Below, one piece after another: positions 32,356-40,757 of a stretch of DNA of 64,000 nt. The notes beneath the pieces are model-generated. The model did no database searches. It was not told the DNA's origin and saw only the letters and a list, made by a program, of their open reading frames with translations. Source of the DNA: Massilia sp. Mn16-1_5 (GTDB lineage: Bacteria; Pseudomonadota; Gammaproteobacteria; Burkholderiales; Burkholderiaceae_D); contig NZ_PPXQ01000012.1 of the NCBI RefSeq assembly GCF_004798585.1, positions 62,001-126,000 on the forward strand, written 5' to 3'. Every line of letters starts with the position of its first letter. Positions within the stretch are counted from its first letter, which is position 1. Made by a program: the position numbers and the translations under genes.

Positions 32356-35300
32356 GCGTGCAGTTTCCTCTCCTCGGTTGGTGTGGGATGTCGCGCCTCG
32401 GCTGCTCTGAGCGGCAGCTCGAGGATGAAAACGGTGCCTTTGCCCGGGGTGCTCTCGGCGCGGATCGCGCCTCCCAGCAGCGACGTGGCGATGGTGTGCG
32501 CGATGTTCAGGCCCAGGCCGGTGCCCCCCTGCCCCATGCGCGTCGTGAAAAACGGATCGAAGACGCGCGGCAGGTGGGCCGGCGCGATGCCGCGCCCGTC
32601 GTCGCGGAAGGCGATGCGCACCCAGTCGCCCTCCATCGGGCGAGCCGACAGCGTCATGTGGCCGCCCGGCCCCTCGAAGCCGTGCAGCAGCGCGTTGTTG
32701 ACGAAGTTGATCAGCACCTGGCCCAGCGGCCCCGGATAGCTGTCCATGACGATCCCGTCGGGCACGTCGAGCTCCAGCACGTGGCCGGCCAGGCGCACCT
32801 TGTTCATCAGGGTGGCGACGATTTCCTGGCAGGCGCGCGCCAGGTCGAAGCGGCGGCGCTGGGCGCTGGCCTGGTCGACCGAGACCTGGCGGAAGCTGTT
32901 CACCAGTTCCGCCGCCTGGTTCAGGCTGCGCATGATCAGCTCCGAGGCCTCGCGCGCCGAGCCGATGTAGCTGGAGAGTTCCGAGCGCCGCAGCGCCGCC
33001 GTATCGAGCGCGGCAGACAGGTCGAGCGTCTTGTCGTGCAGGGTGCTGGCCATCAGGAGGCTGTTGCCGATGGGGGTGTTCAGTTCGTGGGCCACGCCGG
33101 CCACCAGCGAGCCGAGCGAGGCCAGTTTTTCCTGGGCCGCGAGCTGGCCCTGCACGTCCTTCAGGCGGCGGTAGGCCTGGGCATTGTCGAGCGCGACGCC
33201 GACGTAGGCGGCCAGGGTGCGCAGCATGTCCAGGTGCACGCGCTGGTAGGCGCGCGGCGCGAAGCTGTGCACCGTCAGCGCGCCCAGCACGCGCTGGCCG
33301 ACCAGCACCGGCACATACAGCAGCGACTGCGGCAGGCCGAACAGCGGTCGCTGCTCGGGCACGCAAGGCAGCGCGGCCGCCGCGACCGCCAGCGGGTCGG
33401 CGTCCGGCAGGTAGCGCGGGACGTCGGCGGCCAGATCGTTGATGAAGACTTCGCGTTCGTGCTCGACGCACCAGGCGCCCAGATGCAGCGGATCGCCGAG
33501 CGCGCGCACCGGCGCCGTGCAGCGCCGGCCGTCGATGACGGCGAAGGGCACGTCGAACAGTACGCCGCCACCGCCGCCGCGCGCCACCGCCACCGCGAAC
33601 ACGGGCGCGTCCATCAGCACCTGCACGTGCTGGTGCAGCGTGGTCATGATCGCCTCGGTGTCGAGGTTGGCCGTCAGGCGGCGCCCGATGTCGGACAGCA
33701 GCGCGATATTGCGGCGCGCACTGTCGGCCGCCTCGCCCTGCTCCTCGGCTTCGCGCTTCCTCCGCTCGGCCGCGTCCTTCTGCAGCACCAGTTCGGCCGT
33801 GCGCGCGTTGACCTGGCGTTCGAGCATGCCCTTCTGCTGCACCAGCGCGCGGATGCGCAGGCGGTACGCGCCCACCGCTGCCGCGGCCAACAGGGCCAGC
33901 GCGGACAGGCGGAACCACCAGCTCCCCCACCAGGGCGGCGTGATCGTGATGGTCAGCGCCGCCGGCGCCTCGCTCCAGACCCCGTCCTTGTTGCTGGCGC
34001 GGACCCGGAACACATAGCTGCCCGGATCCAGGTTCGTATAGGTCGCGAAGCGCTTGCCGGCATCGGTCTCGACCCAGCCCTGGTCGAAGCCCTCGAGCCG
34101 GTACGAATAGCGGTTGCTGGCGGGGGCCGCGTAGTGCAGGCCCGCGAATTCGAGCGAGAACACGGATTCGCGCCAGGACAGCGTGAGCTCGCGCGCACGT
34201 TCGATCGGCGTGGACAGCCGCTGCGGCTTGTTAAAGACGAGGAAATCGGTGATCCGCACCAGCGGCGGATAGGGATTGTCGCGGATCGCGTCGGGCATGA
34301 AGGAACTCAGGCCGTTGGCGCCGCCGAAATGCAGCTGCCCGTCGGGTCCGCGCGCGCTGGAACCGACGAAGAAGGTGCCGTCGATCAGGCCGTCCTTGGC
34401 CGTGTAGTGCTTGTACTGGCGGGTAGCGGGATCGTAGCGGCTGATCCCGTCGGTCATGCTGGCCCAGATGCGGCCGCGCGCATCTTCCAGGACGGCGCCG
34501 ATCGGCAGCGGCTCGCGCGCGTCGACCAGCTTCACGAGCTCGAAGGCCAGCCTGCCGCCGGCCTGGGGGACCGCCCGGTGCAGGCCGCCGGCGGTGCCGA
34601 CCCAGAGCTGGCCGCTGCTGCTCAGGGTCAGGGCGTAGATGCGGTTGTGGCGCAGGCTGGCGGGATCGCGCGGGTCGTGGCGGTAATGGGTGAACACGCC
34701 GCGTGCCCGGTCGAAACGGTCCAGGCCATTATCGGTGCCGATCCAGAGCGCGCCTTGCGCGTCTTCGACCACCTGGAACAAGGTGTTGTCGCCCAGGCTG
34801 TCGAGGCGCTGCGGGTCGTGGCGCCAGACCTCGCGCACGCGCAGGTCCGCATCCAGTCGGTAGAGGCCGGCCCGCGTGGCGGCCCACAGTGCGCCGTCAC
34901 GCGTGCGCAGCACCTGCTGCACCGTGGCCGTTCCCAGGCCGGGCAGCGCGACCGGGTGGAAGGGTCCGCCGAGCACGTCGCTCCAGGCCAGCGCGCCGGC
35001 CGTACCGACCCACAGGCGTCCGCCTTCGATCGAGAGGCTGTGCACGACGTCGTTCGGGATCGTGCCGCCCCGTCCCTCCTGGTGGCGCAACTGCTCCGTG
35101 CGCCCGGTCTCGGGATCGAGCAGCACCAGGCCGCCGCCGGTGGTGCCGATCCAGAGCTTGCCGTCGGGGCGCACGGCGACGTCGCGCGCCTTTTCGAAGC
35201 CGATCCGGTAGCCGCCGTCGGGACGGAAGCTGAAATTGGAAAAGCCGCCGCTGGCAAGATCGGTGCGCGAGACGCCGCGAAAGCGCGTGCCGACCCAGAG

Positions 35301-36317
35301 CGTGCCGCTGCGGTCGATGCGGATCGAGCCGACCTGGTTGTCGGACAGGCTGTGGACGTCGAGCGGCCGGTTGGCGTAGGAGACGAAACGGCCATCCGTC
35401 GGATCGCGCCACTTCACGCCCTCGCCGTCGGTGCCGACCCAGAGCGTGCCGCCGGCGTCGTGGTACAGCGCCAGCACGCGCACCTCGCCGATGCCCTCGT
35501 CGGCACGCAGCGCACGCGGACGGGGCGTACCCTGGGCCAGGTTCCAGGCCTCCAGGCCGGCGTCGGTGCCGACCCAGAGCGTGTCGCGCGGCCCCATCGA
35601 CAGCGTGTTGACGCGCGCGCGGCGCGGATCGGTGTCGAGCGGGGCGAAATGTTCGAGCCGGTTTGCGCCGGGGGCCAGGCGCCCTACCCCGCGCGCGGTG
35701 CCGGCCCACAGCGTGCCGTGGCCGTCGAAGGACAGCGAGCTGACGTTGTCGCCGCCCGGCGCGCCGTCATGGGCCGGATGGCGGATCGTGGTGAAGGCGC
35801 CGCTGGCAGGATCGAAGCGCTTCAGGCCATCGTTGGTGCCGAGCCAGAGAATGCCGTCGCGGTCGGCGACGATCGCATTCACGCTGCGGTTGCCATCGCC
35901 CGGGGTGCCGGCGTCGGCCAGCGCATAGCGCACGAACTTGCCGGCCGCCGCGTCGAAGCGCGCCAGGCCGCCCTTGGTGCCGAACCACAGGCGCCCTTCG
36001 GCATCTTCGAAGGAAGCATTGATGAAACTGTCGGGCAGCGAGTCTGGATCCTGCGGGTCGGTCCGGTAGACGGTCATCTTGTAGCCGTCGTAGCGGTTCA
36101 GGCCCGCCTGGGTGCCGAACCACATGAAGCCCTGGCGGTCCTGCAGGATGGTGAGGACGGATTCCTGGGACAGGCCGTGTTCGATCGACACGTGCTCGAA
36201 ACGCAGGTTGCGCGGCGTGGCCGCGCCGGCGGTGCCGCCTGGAGCCAGCATGCCCAGCATCGCCGCCAGCAAGCAGCACGCCGCGCCGCGCCGCGCGCGC
36301 AAGGTAGTGCCCAACAT
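32352..36317 (-). CDS. Propeller-type (reg_prop/Y_Y_Y) sensor histidine kinase
   Basis: A 1321-residue sensor kinase. A signal peptide or anchor covers residues 1-33, and two large periplasmic beta-propellers of reg_prop repeats cover about 40-700 (many W-FGT/W-GT units such as FMWFGTQAGLNRYDG). A Y_Y_Y domain lies at 710-790, a membrane helix near 800-820, a coiled coil, a GAF domain at about 880-1040, then HisKA with H1077 in VAHELNTP and an HATPase domain to the end. There is no receiver or DNA-binding domain, so a separate response regulator is needed; none is adjacent. It overlaps lldD by 4 nt. Confidence 0.94.
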   Translation of the reverse strand: MLGTTLRARRGAACCLLAAMLGMLAPGGTAGAATPRNLRFEHVSIEHGLSQESVLTILQDRQGFMWFGTQAGLNRYDGYKMTVYRTDPQDPDSLPDSFINASFEDAEGRLWFGTKGGLARFDAAAGKFVRYALADAGTPGDGNRSVNAIVADRDGILWLGTNDGLKRFDPASGAFTTIRHPAHDGAPGGDNVSSLSFDGHGTLWAGTARGVGRLAPGANRLEHFAPLDTDPRRARVNTLSMGPRDTLWVGTDAGLEAWNLAQGTPRPRALRADEGIGEVRVLALYHDAGGTLWVGTDGEGVKWRDPTDGRFVSYANRPLDVHSLSDNQVGSIRIDRSGTLWVGTRFRGVSRTDLASGGFSNFSFRPDGGYRIGFEKARDVAVRPDGKLWIGTTGGGLVLLDPETGRTEQLRHQEGRGGTIPNDVVHSLSIEGGRLWVGTAGALAWSDVLGGPFHPVALPGLGTATVQQVLRTRDGALWAATRAGLYRLDADLRVREVWRHDPQRLDSLGDNTLFQVVEDAQGALWIGTDNGLDRFDRARGVFTHYRHDPRDPASLRHNRIYALTLSSSGQLWVGTAGGLHRAVPQAGGRLAFELVKLVDAREPLPIGAVLEDARGRIWASMTDGISRYDPATRQYKHYTAKDGLIDGTFFVGSSARGPDGQLHFGGANGLSSFMPDAIRDNPYPPLVRITDFLVFNKPQRLSTPIERARELTLSWRESVFSLEFAGLHYAAPASNRYSYRLEGFDQGWVETDAGKRFATYTNLDPGSYVFRVRASNKDGVWSEAPAALTITITPPWWGSWWFRLSALALLAAAAVGAYRLRIRALVQQKGMLERQVNARTAELVLQKDAAERRKREAEEQGEAADSARRNIALLSDIGRRLTANLDTEAIMTTLHQHVQVLMDAPVFAVAVARGGGGGVLFDVPFAVIDGRRCTAPVRALGDPLHLGAWCVEHEREVFINDLAADVPRYLPDADPLAVAAAALPCVPEQRPLFGLPQSLLYVPVLVGQRVLGALTVHSFAPRAYQRVHLDMLRTLAAYVGVALDNAQAYRRLKDVQGQLAAQEKLASLGSLVAGVAHELNTPIGNSLLMASTLHDKTLDLSAALDTAALRRSELSSYIGSAREASELIMRSLNQAAELVNSFRQVSVDQASAQRRRFDLARACQEIVATLMNKVRLAGHVLELDVPDGIVMDSYPGPLGQVLINFVNNALLHGFEGPGGHMTLSARPMEGDWVRIAFRDDGRGIAPAHLPRVFDPFFTTRMGQGGTGLGLNIAHTIATSLLGGAIRAESTPGKGTVFILELPLRAAEARHPTPTEERKLHA

Positions 36318-36410
36318 AGTGTCTCGGAATCGGATACAGAAGCTCCAATCTACCAGAGGAACCCGGATAGTTGTAATAAATTAAGACTTCCGCAATGCGG
36401 AAGCGGCTGC

Positions 36411-36416
36411 TATAAT
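36411..36416 (+). promoter_or_regulatory. -10 box of tRNA-Arg copy 1
   Basis: A perfect TATAAT ends 12 nt before the mature tRNA 5' end; the same box stands at the same distance (11-12 nt) before copies 2-4. The -35 here is TTCCGC, within an inverted repeat CTTCCGC..GCGGAAG. Confidence 0.75.
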
Positions 36417-36428
36417 GCGTTCCACGGG

Positions 36429-36505
36429 GCGGCTGTAGCTCAGCTGGATAGAGTACTTGGCTACGAACCAAGGGGTCGTGGGTTCGATTCCTGCCAGCCG
36501 CACCA
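36429..36505 (+). tRNA. tRNA-Arg(ACG), copy 1
   Basis: A 77-nt gene with encoded CCA. The acceptor GCGGCTG pairs with CAGCCGC, the anticodon stem is CTTGG/CCAAG and the loop CTACGAA carries anticodon ACG (A34 deaminated to I in vivo, reading CGU/CGC/CGA). It has its own -10 box and a downstream terminator, so it is monocistronic. It is identical in sequence to copies 2, 3 and 4. Confidence 0.97.
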
Positions 36506-36514
36506 ACCAATACG

Positions 36515-36545
36515 AAGGCCAGATCGCGAGATCTGGCCTTTTTCG
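36515..36545 (+). terminator. Terminator of tRNA-Arg copy 1
   Basis: AAGGCCAGATC (36515-36525) and GATCTGGCCTT (36530-36540) are perfect 11-bp arms around GCGA, followed by T-rich TTTTTCGTTTT. The same hairpin follows copies 2 and 3. Confidence 0.93.
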
Positions 36546-36671
36546 TTTTGGGTCTGCGTGCCGAAGGCTCCGGCACAGGCTGAACGGCGTTGACGGCGGG
36601 CGGCGCAGGCGTCGAGGTACATGAGCAAAAGGGTATAGCCACCCGCCCTTCCCAATTTGCCGACACCTCGT

Positions 36672-36677
36672 TATAAT
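36672..36677 (+). promoter_or_regulatory. -10 box of tRNA-Arg copy 2
   Basis: Perfect TATAAT with a TTCCCA -35-like box 17 bp upstream; the CTTCC(C/A)A..GTTATAATGCGTGC arrangement is shared by copies 2, 3 and 4. Confidence 0.75.
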
Positions 36678-36688
36678 GCGTGCCTCGG

Positions 36689-36765
36689 GCGGCTGTAGCT
36701 CAGCTGGATAGAGTACTTGGCTACGAACCAAGGGGTCGTGGGTTCGATTCCTGCCAGCCGCACCA
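36689..36765 (+). tRNA. tRNA-Arg(ACG), copy 2
   Basis: Identical 77-nt gene to copy 1 with anticodon ACG and encoded CCA. The 260-bp spacing to copy 1 includes a private promoter and a hairpin-forming spacer (GGCGGGCGGCGC..GCCACCCGCC) that recurs between copies 3 and 4. Confidence 0.97.
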
Positions 36766-36774
36766 ACGAATAGG

Positions 36775-36805
36775 AAGGCCAGATCGCGAGATCTGGCCTT
36801 TTTCG
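36775..36805 (+). terminator. Terminator of tRNA-Arg copy 2
   Basis: Same AAGGCCAGATC/GATCTGGCCTT hairpin plus T-tract as copy 1. Confidence 0.93.
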
Positions 36806-36877
36806 TTTCTGCTCAGGCGGTTTCGCCGAATGTTTCGGGATCGCAATCTTATCCTTCCCATTTCGCGAATGCCTCGT

Positions 36878-36883
36878 TATAAT
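36878..36883 (+). promoter_or_regulatory. -10 box of tRNA-Arg copy 3
   Basis: Perfect TATAAT 12 nt before the tRNA, with CTTCCCA in the -35 position. Confidence 0.75.
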
Positions 36884-36894
36884 GCGTGCCTCGG

Positions 36895-36971
36895 GCGGCT
36901 GTAGCTCAGCTGGATAGAGTACTTGGCTACGAACCAAGGGGTCGTGGGTTCGATTCCTGCCAGCCGCACCA
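36895..36971 (+). tRNA. tRNA-Arg(ACG), copy 3
   Basis: Identical 77-nt gene, anticodon ACG, CCA encoded. It lies 206 bp after copy 2, with a spacer different from the other two. Confidence 0.97.
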
Positions 36972-36980
36972 ACGAATAGG

Positions 36981-37011
36981 AAGGCCAGATCGCAAGATCT
37001 GGCCTTTTTCG
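36981..37011 (+). terminator. Terminator of tRNA-Arg copy 3
   Basis: AAGGCCAGATC/GATCTTGC-type variant: the loop is GCAA instead of GCGA, the stem otherwise unchanged, followed by TTTTTCG. Confidence 0.92.
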
Positions 37012-37142
37012 TTTGGATTGTATGGCGCCTACTTCGGCTGGGGAGCGTGCTGAGCAAAGTTCACGGCGGGCGGCGCACGCGCCAACGAATATCATCATGT
37101 AAGGTGAAGCCACCCGCCCTTCCAATAATGCCAACACCCTGT

Positions 37143-37148
37143 TATAAT
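37143..37148 (+). promoter_or_regulatory. -10 box of tRNA-Arg copy 4
   Basis: Perfect TATAAT 11-12 nt before the tRNA, with CTTCCAA in the -35 position. Confidence 0.75.
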
Positions 37149-37159
37149 GCGTGCTTCGG

Positions 37160-37236
37160 GCGGCTGTAGCTCAGCTGGATAGAGTACTTGGCTACGAACC
37201 AAGGGGTCGTGGGTTCGATTCCTGCCAGCCGCACCA
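37160..37236 (+). tRNA. tRNA-Arg(ACG), copy 4
   Basis: Identical 77-nt gene, anticodon ACG, CCA encoded, 265 bp after copy 3. Its terminator differs from the first three, marking the end of the duplicated unit. Confidence 0.97.
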
Positions 37237-37247
37237 TCAGTTTCAAG

Positions 37248-37285
37248 AAAATGGCTCAGAAGCGATTCTGGGCCATTTTTCTTTT
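37248..37285 (+). terminator. Terminator of tRNA-Arg copy 4
   Basis: AAAATGGC-TCAGAA pairs with TTCTG-GGCCATTTTT around GCGA, then a T/C-rich tail. The sequence is unrelated to the terminators of copies 1-3. Confidence 0.88.
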
Positions 37286-37635
37286 CCCTCGTGCTTTTTC
37301 CTTTCCTTACTCCCGCCAGCACGGCCGTATCGACACGAGTCTTAAACGAGGCTTAGCTCAGCACAGGAATGTCTCCTCTGTTTTTGTAGGACGGCGCCGA
37401 CGTTATCTGAGCAACTCGTTCCGCTTTTCCGCTCAACAATTGCCTTTCGTGCGGCCTCCTATGAAGAGCGGGACGAATGGCTGCCTATCCTGAAAACATT
37501 CCAAACATCATCGAATGTCGCCGCAGCGTCACAAGCATTGCAAATGGCGCAAATCGGCGTATCCCTTTGCTAGCATGAAGTCCCCGATTGCCATAACCCG
37601 GCCGCAGGACGCGGCTGATTTTGCGAGAGGATGCT
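37286..37635. other. Intergenic region between the tRNA array and the PEP-CTERM gene
   Basis: About 350 bp without a supported gene. It is less G+C-rich than its surroundings. It probably carries the promoter of the PEP-CTERM gene near its right end (TTGCAA with a TATCCC or TAGCAT box around 37530-37575), but no clear operator, RNA gene or repeat was found. Confidence 0.5.
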
Positions 37636-38169
37636 ATGAAGAAATCACTACTTGCAGCAGCGGTGCTGGCGAGCGCTTCGCTCGCGGCACCGAGCGCGTG
37701 GGCGCAGATCGGCAATTCGCCGCAGGCACTCGACCTGGTGGACAATTCGGCCTTTTTCGGCGACAGCTTCGAGGCGGGCAATAGCGGGAATACCTTCGCC
37801 GACCGCTTCACGTTCACCGTGACGGGCACCGTGGGCCAGAACCTGGATGCCATCGTCGCGTCGGTCAGCCGTAGCACCGACGTCGGGCTCGACATCACGG
37901 GCGTCTGGCTATTCGACGGCAACGATACCCTGCTGAGCCAGGGCTCGTCCCTGCAGACGGGGGCGACCGATGTATGGACGGTGGCCGGGGGCAACCTGAG
38001 CGCGGGCGATTACTACATCCGCGTGAACGGCAACCTGGTCTCGGACGACGGCGCGTCCTTCGGCGGGGCGATGATGCTCATGCCTGTGCCCGAGCCCGGC
38101 ACCTACGGCATGATGCTGGGCGGCCTGGGGATCCTGGGCTTCCTGGCGCGGCGCCGCAAGGCCAAATAA
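37636..38169 (+). CDS. FxDxF-type PEP-CTERM secreted protein
   Basis: A 177-residue exported protein with a signal peptide (residues 1-24, ending PSAWA), a beta-rich body and a C-terminal PEP-CTERM sorting signal. The sorting signal is PVPEPGTYGMMLGG, a hydrophobic helix LGILGFLA and RRRK. The FGDSF motif near residue 43 and FADRFTFTV match the FxDxF PEP-CTERM subfamily. Such proteins are handled by exosortase and linked to exopolysaccharide or biofilm matrix production; no exosortase (epsH/xrtA) lies in this window. The ATG at 37636 follows GAGAGGATGCT; an ATG-like start 5 codons earlier lies inside the Shine-Dalgarno. Confidence 0.92.
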   Translation: MKKSLLAAAVLASASLAAPSAWAQIGNSPQALDLVDNSAFFGDSFEAGNSGNTFADRFTFTVTGTVGQNLDAIVASVSRSTDVGLDITGVWLFDGNDTLLSQGSSLQTGATDVWTVAGGNLSAGDYYIRVNGNLVSDDGASFGGAMMLMPVPEPGTYGMMLGGLGILGFLARRRKAK

Positions 38170-38229
38170 CAGCACTTGGCCTGCACAACGGGAGCGCGCA
38201 AGCGCTTCCGTTGTTCCCTAGGTACGCAC

Positions 38230-40134
38230 TCAGGTGCGTAACTTCTTGATGATGCTGCGGTTGCCCAGGATTTCCTCGATCTGCTCGAAGCGCACCGGTT
38301 TCACCATGTGATGGTCGAAGCCGGCCTCGAAGGCGAGCTGGCGGTCCTTTTCCTGGCCCCAGCCGGTCACGGCGATCAGCACCGTCATCGGACCGCAGCT
38401 CAGTTTGCGGATGCCGCGCGCCAGGTCGTAGCCCGACATCTGCGGCAGGCCGATGTCGAGGAAGGCATAGTCCGGGCAGAAGCGCGCCGCGGCCGCCAGC
38501 GCGTCCGGGCCATTGTGGGTGATCACCACGCTGTGGCCCATGGCGGTCAGCAAGGCGCCGATGCTGTTGACGAAGTCGACGTTGTCGTCGGCCAGCAGGA
38601 TGCGGTAGGTCTCGGTGCTGATGAAGGCGGCCGGGGTCGGTTTGCTCAAAGGTTCCGGATCGACCACGATCGGCAGGCGCACCGTGAAGCGGCTGCCGCG
38701 CCCCAGGCCCTCGCTCGAAGCCGCGATCGTCCCGCCATGCAGTTCCACCAGCTTGCGCGCCAGCGACAGGCCCACGCCCAGGCCCGCGTTCGTGCGTTCC
38801 AGCGTCGAATCGACCTGCACGAACATCTCGAACACGGAGTCGAGCATCTCCGGCGCCAGGCCGATGCCGGTATCGCTCACTTCCAGCACCAGGGTCTTGT
38901 CCTCGACACGGGCGCCGAGCGTAACCTTGCCGCCGCGGTTGGTGTACTTGGCCGCGTTGTTCAGCAGGTTCGACAGGATCTGCGCCAGGCGCGTGGCGTC
39001 GCCATGCAGGAAGACCGGGCGGTCCGGCAAGTCGATCGCCAGTTCGTGGCCATGCAGCTCGATGTAGGAGCGGACCACTTCCAGCGCGTCGTTGACGACC
39101 GCCTTCAGTTCCACGCGCCCCATCTTGATCGCGAACTTGCCGGTATTGATGCGCGACACGTCGAGCAGGTCGTCCACCAGGCGCACCATCTGGCGCAGCT
39201 GGCGTTCCATGATGTCGGTGGCGCGCTGGGTCGCCTGGGCATCGCCGCTGCGGATGCGCAGGATGTCCAGGCCCGTGCGGATCGGCGCCAGCGGATTGCG
39301 CAGCTCGTGGGCCAGGGTCGCGAGAAATTCGTCTTTCCTGCGGTCGGCCACGATCAGGGCGCCCTCGGCCTTCTGGCGCACGTCCATCTCGTGTTCGAGG
39401 GTGCGGTTGGCCGCCTGCAGGGCTTCCGCGCGGCGTCCGATCTCGGCCAGCATGTCGTTGAAGGCTTCGACCAGCACCCCGATCTCGCCGCTGTTATTGC
39501 CCGGCACGCGCAGGGTGAAGTCGCGCTGCTGCATCACCTGGCGCGCCACATTGGTCACCGCCTCCAGGGGACGGGTAATCGCGGCCTGCAGGCGCGAGGC
39601 GACCAGGGCCGCGATCACCAGCGCGCCCAGCATCACGCCGCCGAGGATGGCGCCATAGTTCAGCAGGCGCTCGACCAGTCCGTAGCGCGAGCGCAGGAAG
39701 ACGGTGCCTACCAGCTCGCCGTTCTCGACGACGTTGTGCCAGACCTCGAGTTCGCCATTGTCGATGCGGTAGCCGGCCGGCTGCGCGCGCGGCGGCAGCG
39801 ACTGCTCGAGGCCCGCCTTGGTATAGGTGGCGAAACGCGCGCCAGTATTCGCGTAGACGGCGCCGGCCAGGATCTGCGGGCGGGCGCGCAGCACGGCCAG
39901 CTGCTGCCCTGCCGTGGAGGCGTCGTTGAAGGCCAGGGCCGGGGCGGTGACGCTGGCCATGATATCGGCTTGCGTGGTCAGGTCGTCGACCCAGTAGCGC
40001 TGGAAGGTGCGCAGGTCGAGCAGCAGCATGGCGATCGAGGCCGACAGCAGCGCTGCCAGCGTCGTGAACACGGCCATCTTGATCAGCTTGCTGCGGACGG
40101 AACCGCCGTCGTTGAGATGCTGGCGGGATTGCAT
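38230..40134 (-). CDS. Hybrid histidine kinase with CHASE8-like sensor and receiver
   Basis: A 634-residue membrane kinase. Two membrane helices (about 17-40 and 165-187) flank a periplasmic CHASE8-like domain (LTTQADIMASVTAPALAFND, LRARPQILAGAVY). HAMP (about 190-240), a coiled coil and HisKA with H276 in LAHELRNP follow. HATPase covers about 385-500 and a C-terminal receiver has phospho-acceptor D560 in FLDIGLP. It is translated after the YfiR-family gene with a 1-nt TGATG overlap. CHASE8 is the sensor of YfiN-type cyclases that YfiR represses; here the output is a kinase plus receiver instead. The PEP-CTERM gene converges on it. Confidence 0.92.
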   Translation of the reverse strand: MQSRQHLNDGGSVRSKLIKMAVFTTLAALLSASIAMLLLDLRTFQRYWVDDLTTQADIMASVTAPALAFNDASTAGQQLAVLRARPQILAGAVYANTGARFATYTKAGLEQSLPPRAQPAGYRIDNGELEVWHNVVENGELVGTVFLRSRYGLVERLLNYGAILGGVMLGALVIAALVASRLQAAITRPLEAVTNVARQVMQQRDFTLRVPGNNSGEIGVLVEAFNDMLAEIGRRAEALQAANRTLEHEMDVRQKAEGALIVADRRKDEFLATLAHELRNPLAPIRTGLDILRIRSGDAQATQRATDIMERQLRQMVRLVDDLLDVSRINTGKFAIKMGRVELKAVVNDALEVVRSYIELHGHELAIDLPDRPVFLHGDATRLAQILSNLLNNAAKYTNRGGKVTLGARVEDKTLVLEVSDTGIGLAPEMLDSVFEMFVQVDSTLERTNAGLGVGLSLARKLVELHGGTIAASSEGLGRGSRFTVRLPIVVDPEPLSKPTPAAFISTETYRILLADDNVDFVNSIGALLTAMGHSVVITHNGPDALAAAARFCPDYAFLDIGLPQMSGYDLARGIRKLSCGPMTVLIAVTGWGQEKDRQLAFEAGFDHHMVKPVRFEQIEEILGNRSIIKKLRT

Positions 40135-40757
40135 CAGCTGTTTCCCTTGACTACGCGGTTGGCGACCGTAAGCAGGCGCGAACTGAGTTTCACGTTATTC
40201 CTCTCTGCGGAGTCGAGCGAGACGTCGAAACGCACCCGCTCCTCGATAATCCTGAAATTGATGACGCTGCCGTTCTGCAGGCCGAGCTCGCACTCGGTGA
40301 CCGGCAACAGGGCTCCGGACGCGCTGCGCAAAATGCGCGCCGCGCGCGCACTGTCGCTGCCGGCAATGAACAGCAGGTGAACCTGGGCCGGATCGCCTTC
40401 GCGCAGCGTGCGCACGACGATCTGGCGGCCGCGCACCTGGCGCCCGGCCACGACCCGCCCCAGCTCGGCCGCCATCTCGTCGGAACCGATCACGCCGATC
40501 GTCACCGGGGCCGCGCTGTCGGCGAAGGCCGAGGCCGGGAAATCGGCATAGCCGAGAAACTTGTAGAGAAAGGCGGCCTTGACCCGGCGCTCCAGGGCCT
40601 GGCTGCCGCCGGCTTCCGCATGCGCCGTGGCCGGCGCCAGGCCAAGTCCCCCGCAGACCGCGGCCAGCGACCAGCCCGCCAGACGGCCGACCGCCTGCCG
40701 GCGCCGGGGCGAAGGAGGAGACGGCTGCGGGGTTCGGGCAAAGCGGTGTCGGATCAT
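40134..40757 (-). CDS. YfiR family periplasmic protein
   Basis: A 207-residue exported YfiR (DUF4154) protein. After a basic N-terminus the signal peptide runs to about residue 47 (LAAVCGGLGLAPATAHA). The mature domain starts VKAAFLYKFLGYADFP, the family hallmark, and includes VTIGVIGSD and INFRIIEERVRFDVSLDSAERN. In Pseudomonas YfiR binds the periplasmic domain of the YfiN cyclase and inhibits it. Here it is coupled to a CHASE8 hybrid kinase (stop and start overlap by 1 nt), so it probably gates that kinase. The two Cys seen in the Pseudomonas protein are not obvious here. Confidence 0.9.
   Translation of the reverse strand: MIRHRFARTPQPSPPSPRRRQAVGRLAGWSLAAVCGGLGLAPATAHAEAGGSQALERRVKAAFLYKFLGYADFPASAFADSAAPVTIGVIGSDEMAAELGRVVAGRQVRGRQIVVRTLREGDPAQVHLLFIAGSDSARAARILRSASGALLPVTECELGLQNGSVINFRIIEERVRFDVSLDSAERNNVKLSSRLLTVANRVVKGNS

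Noticed and set aside
36430-37240. Short frames across the tRNA genes
   Set aside because: They read through the identical tRNA sequences and produce repeated SQVLYPAELQPP-type peptides, a known artefact of antisense tRNA.
36411-37285. CRISPR-like array
   Set aside because: The repeated units are full tRNA genes with terminators at irregular 206-265 bp spacing. No other array of short direct repeats with unique spacers was found, and there are no cas genes (TnpB is transposon-borne).
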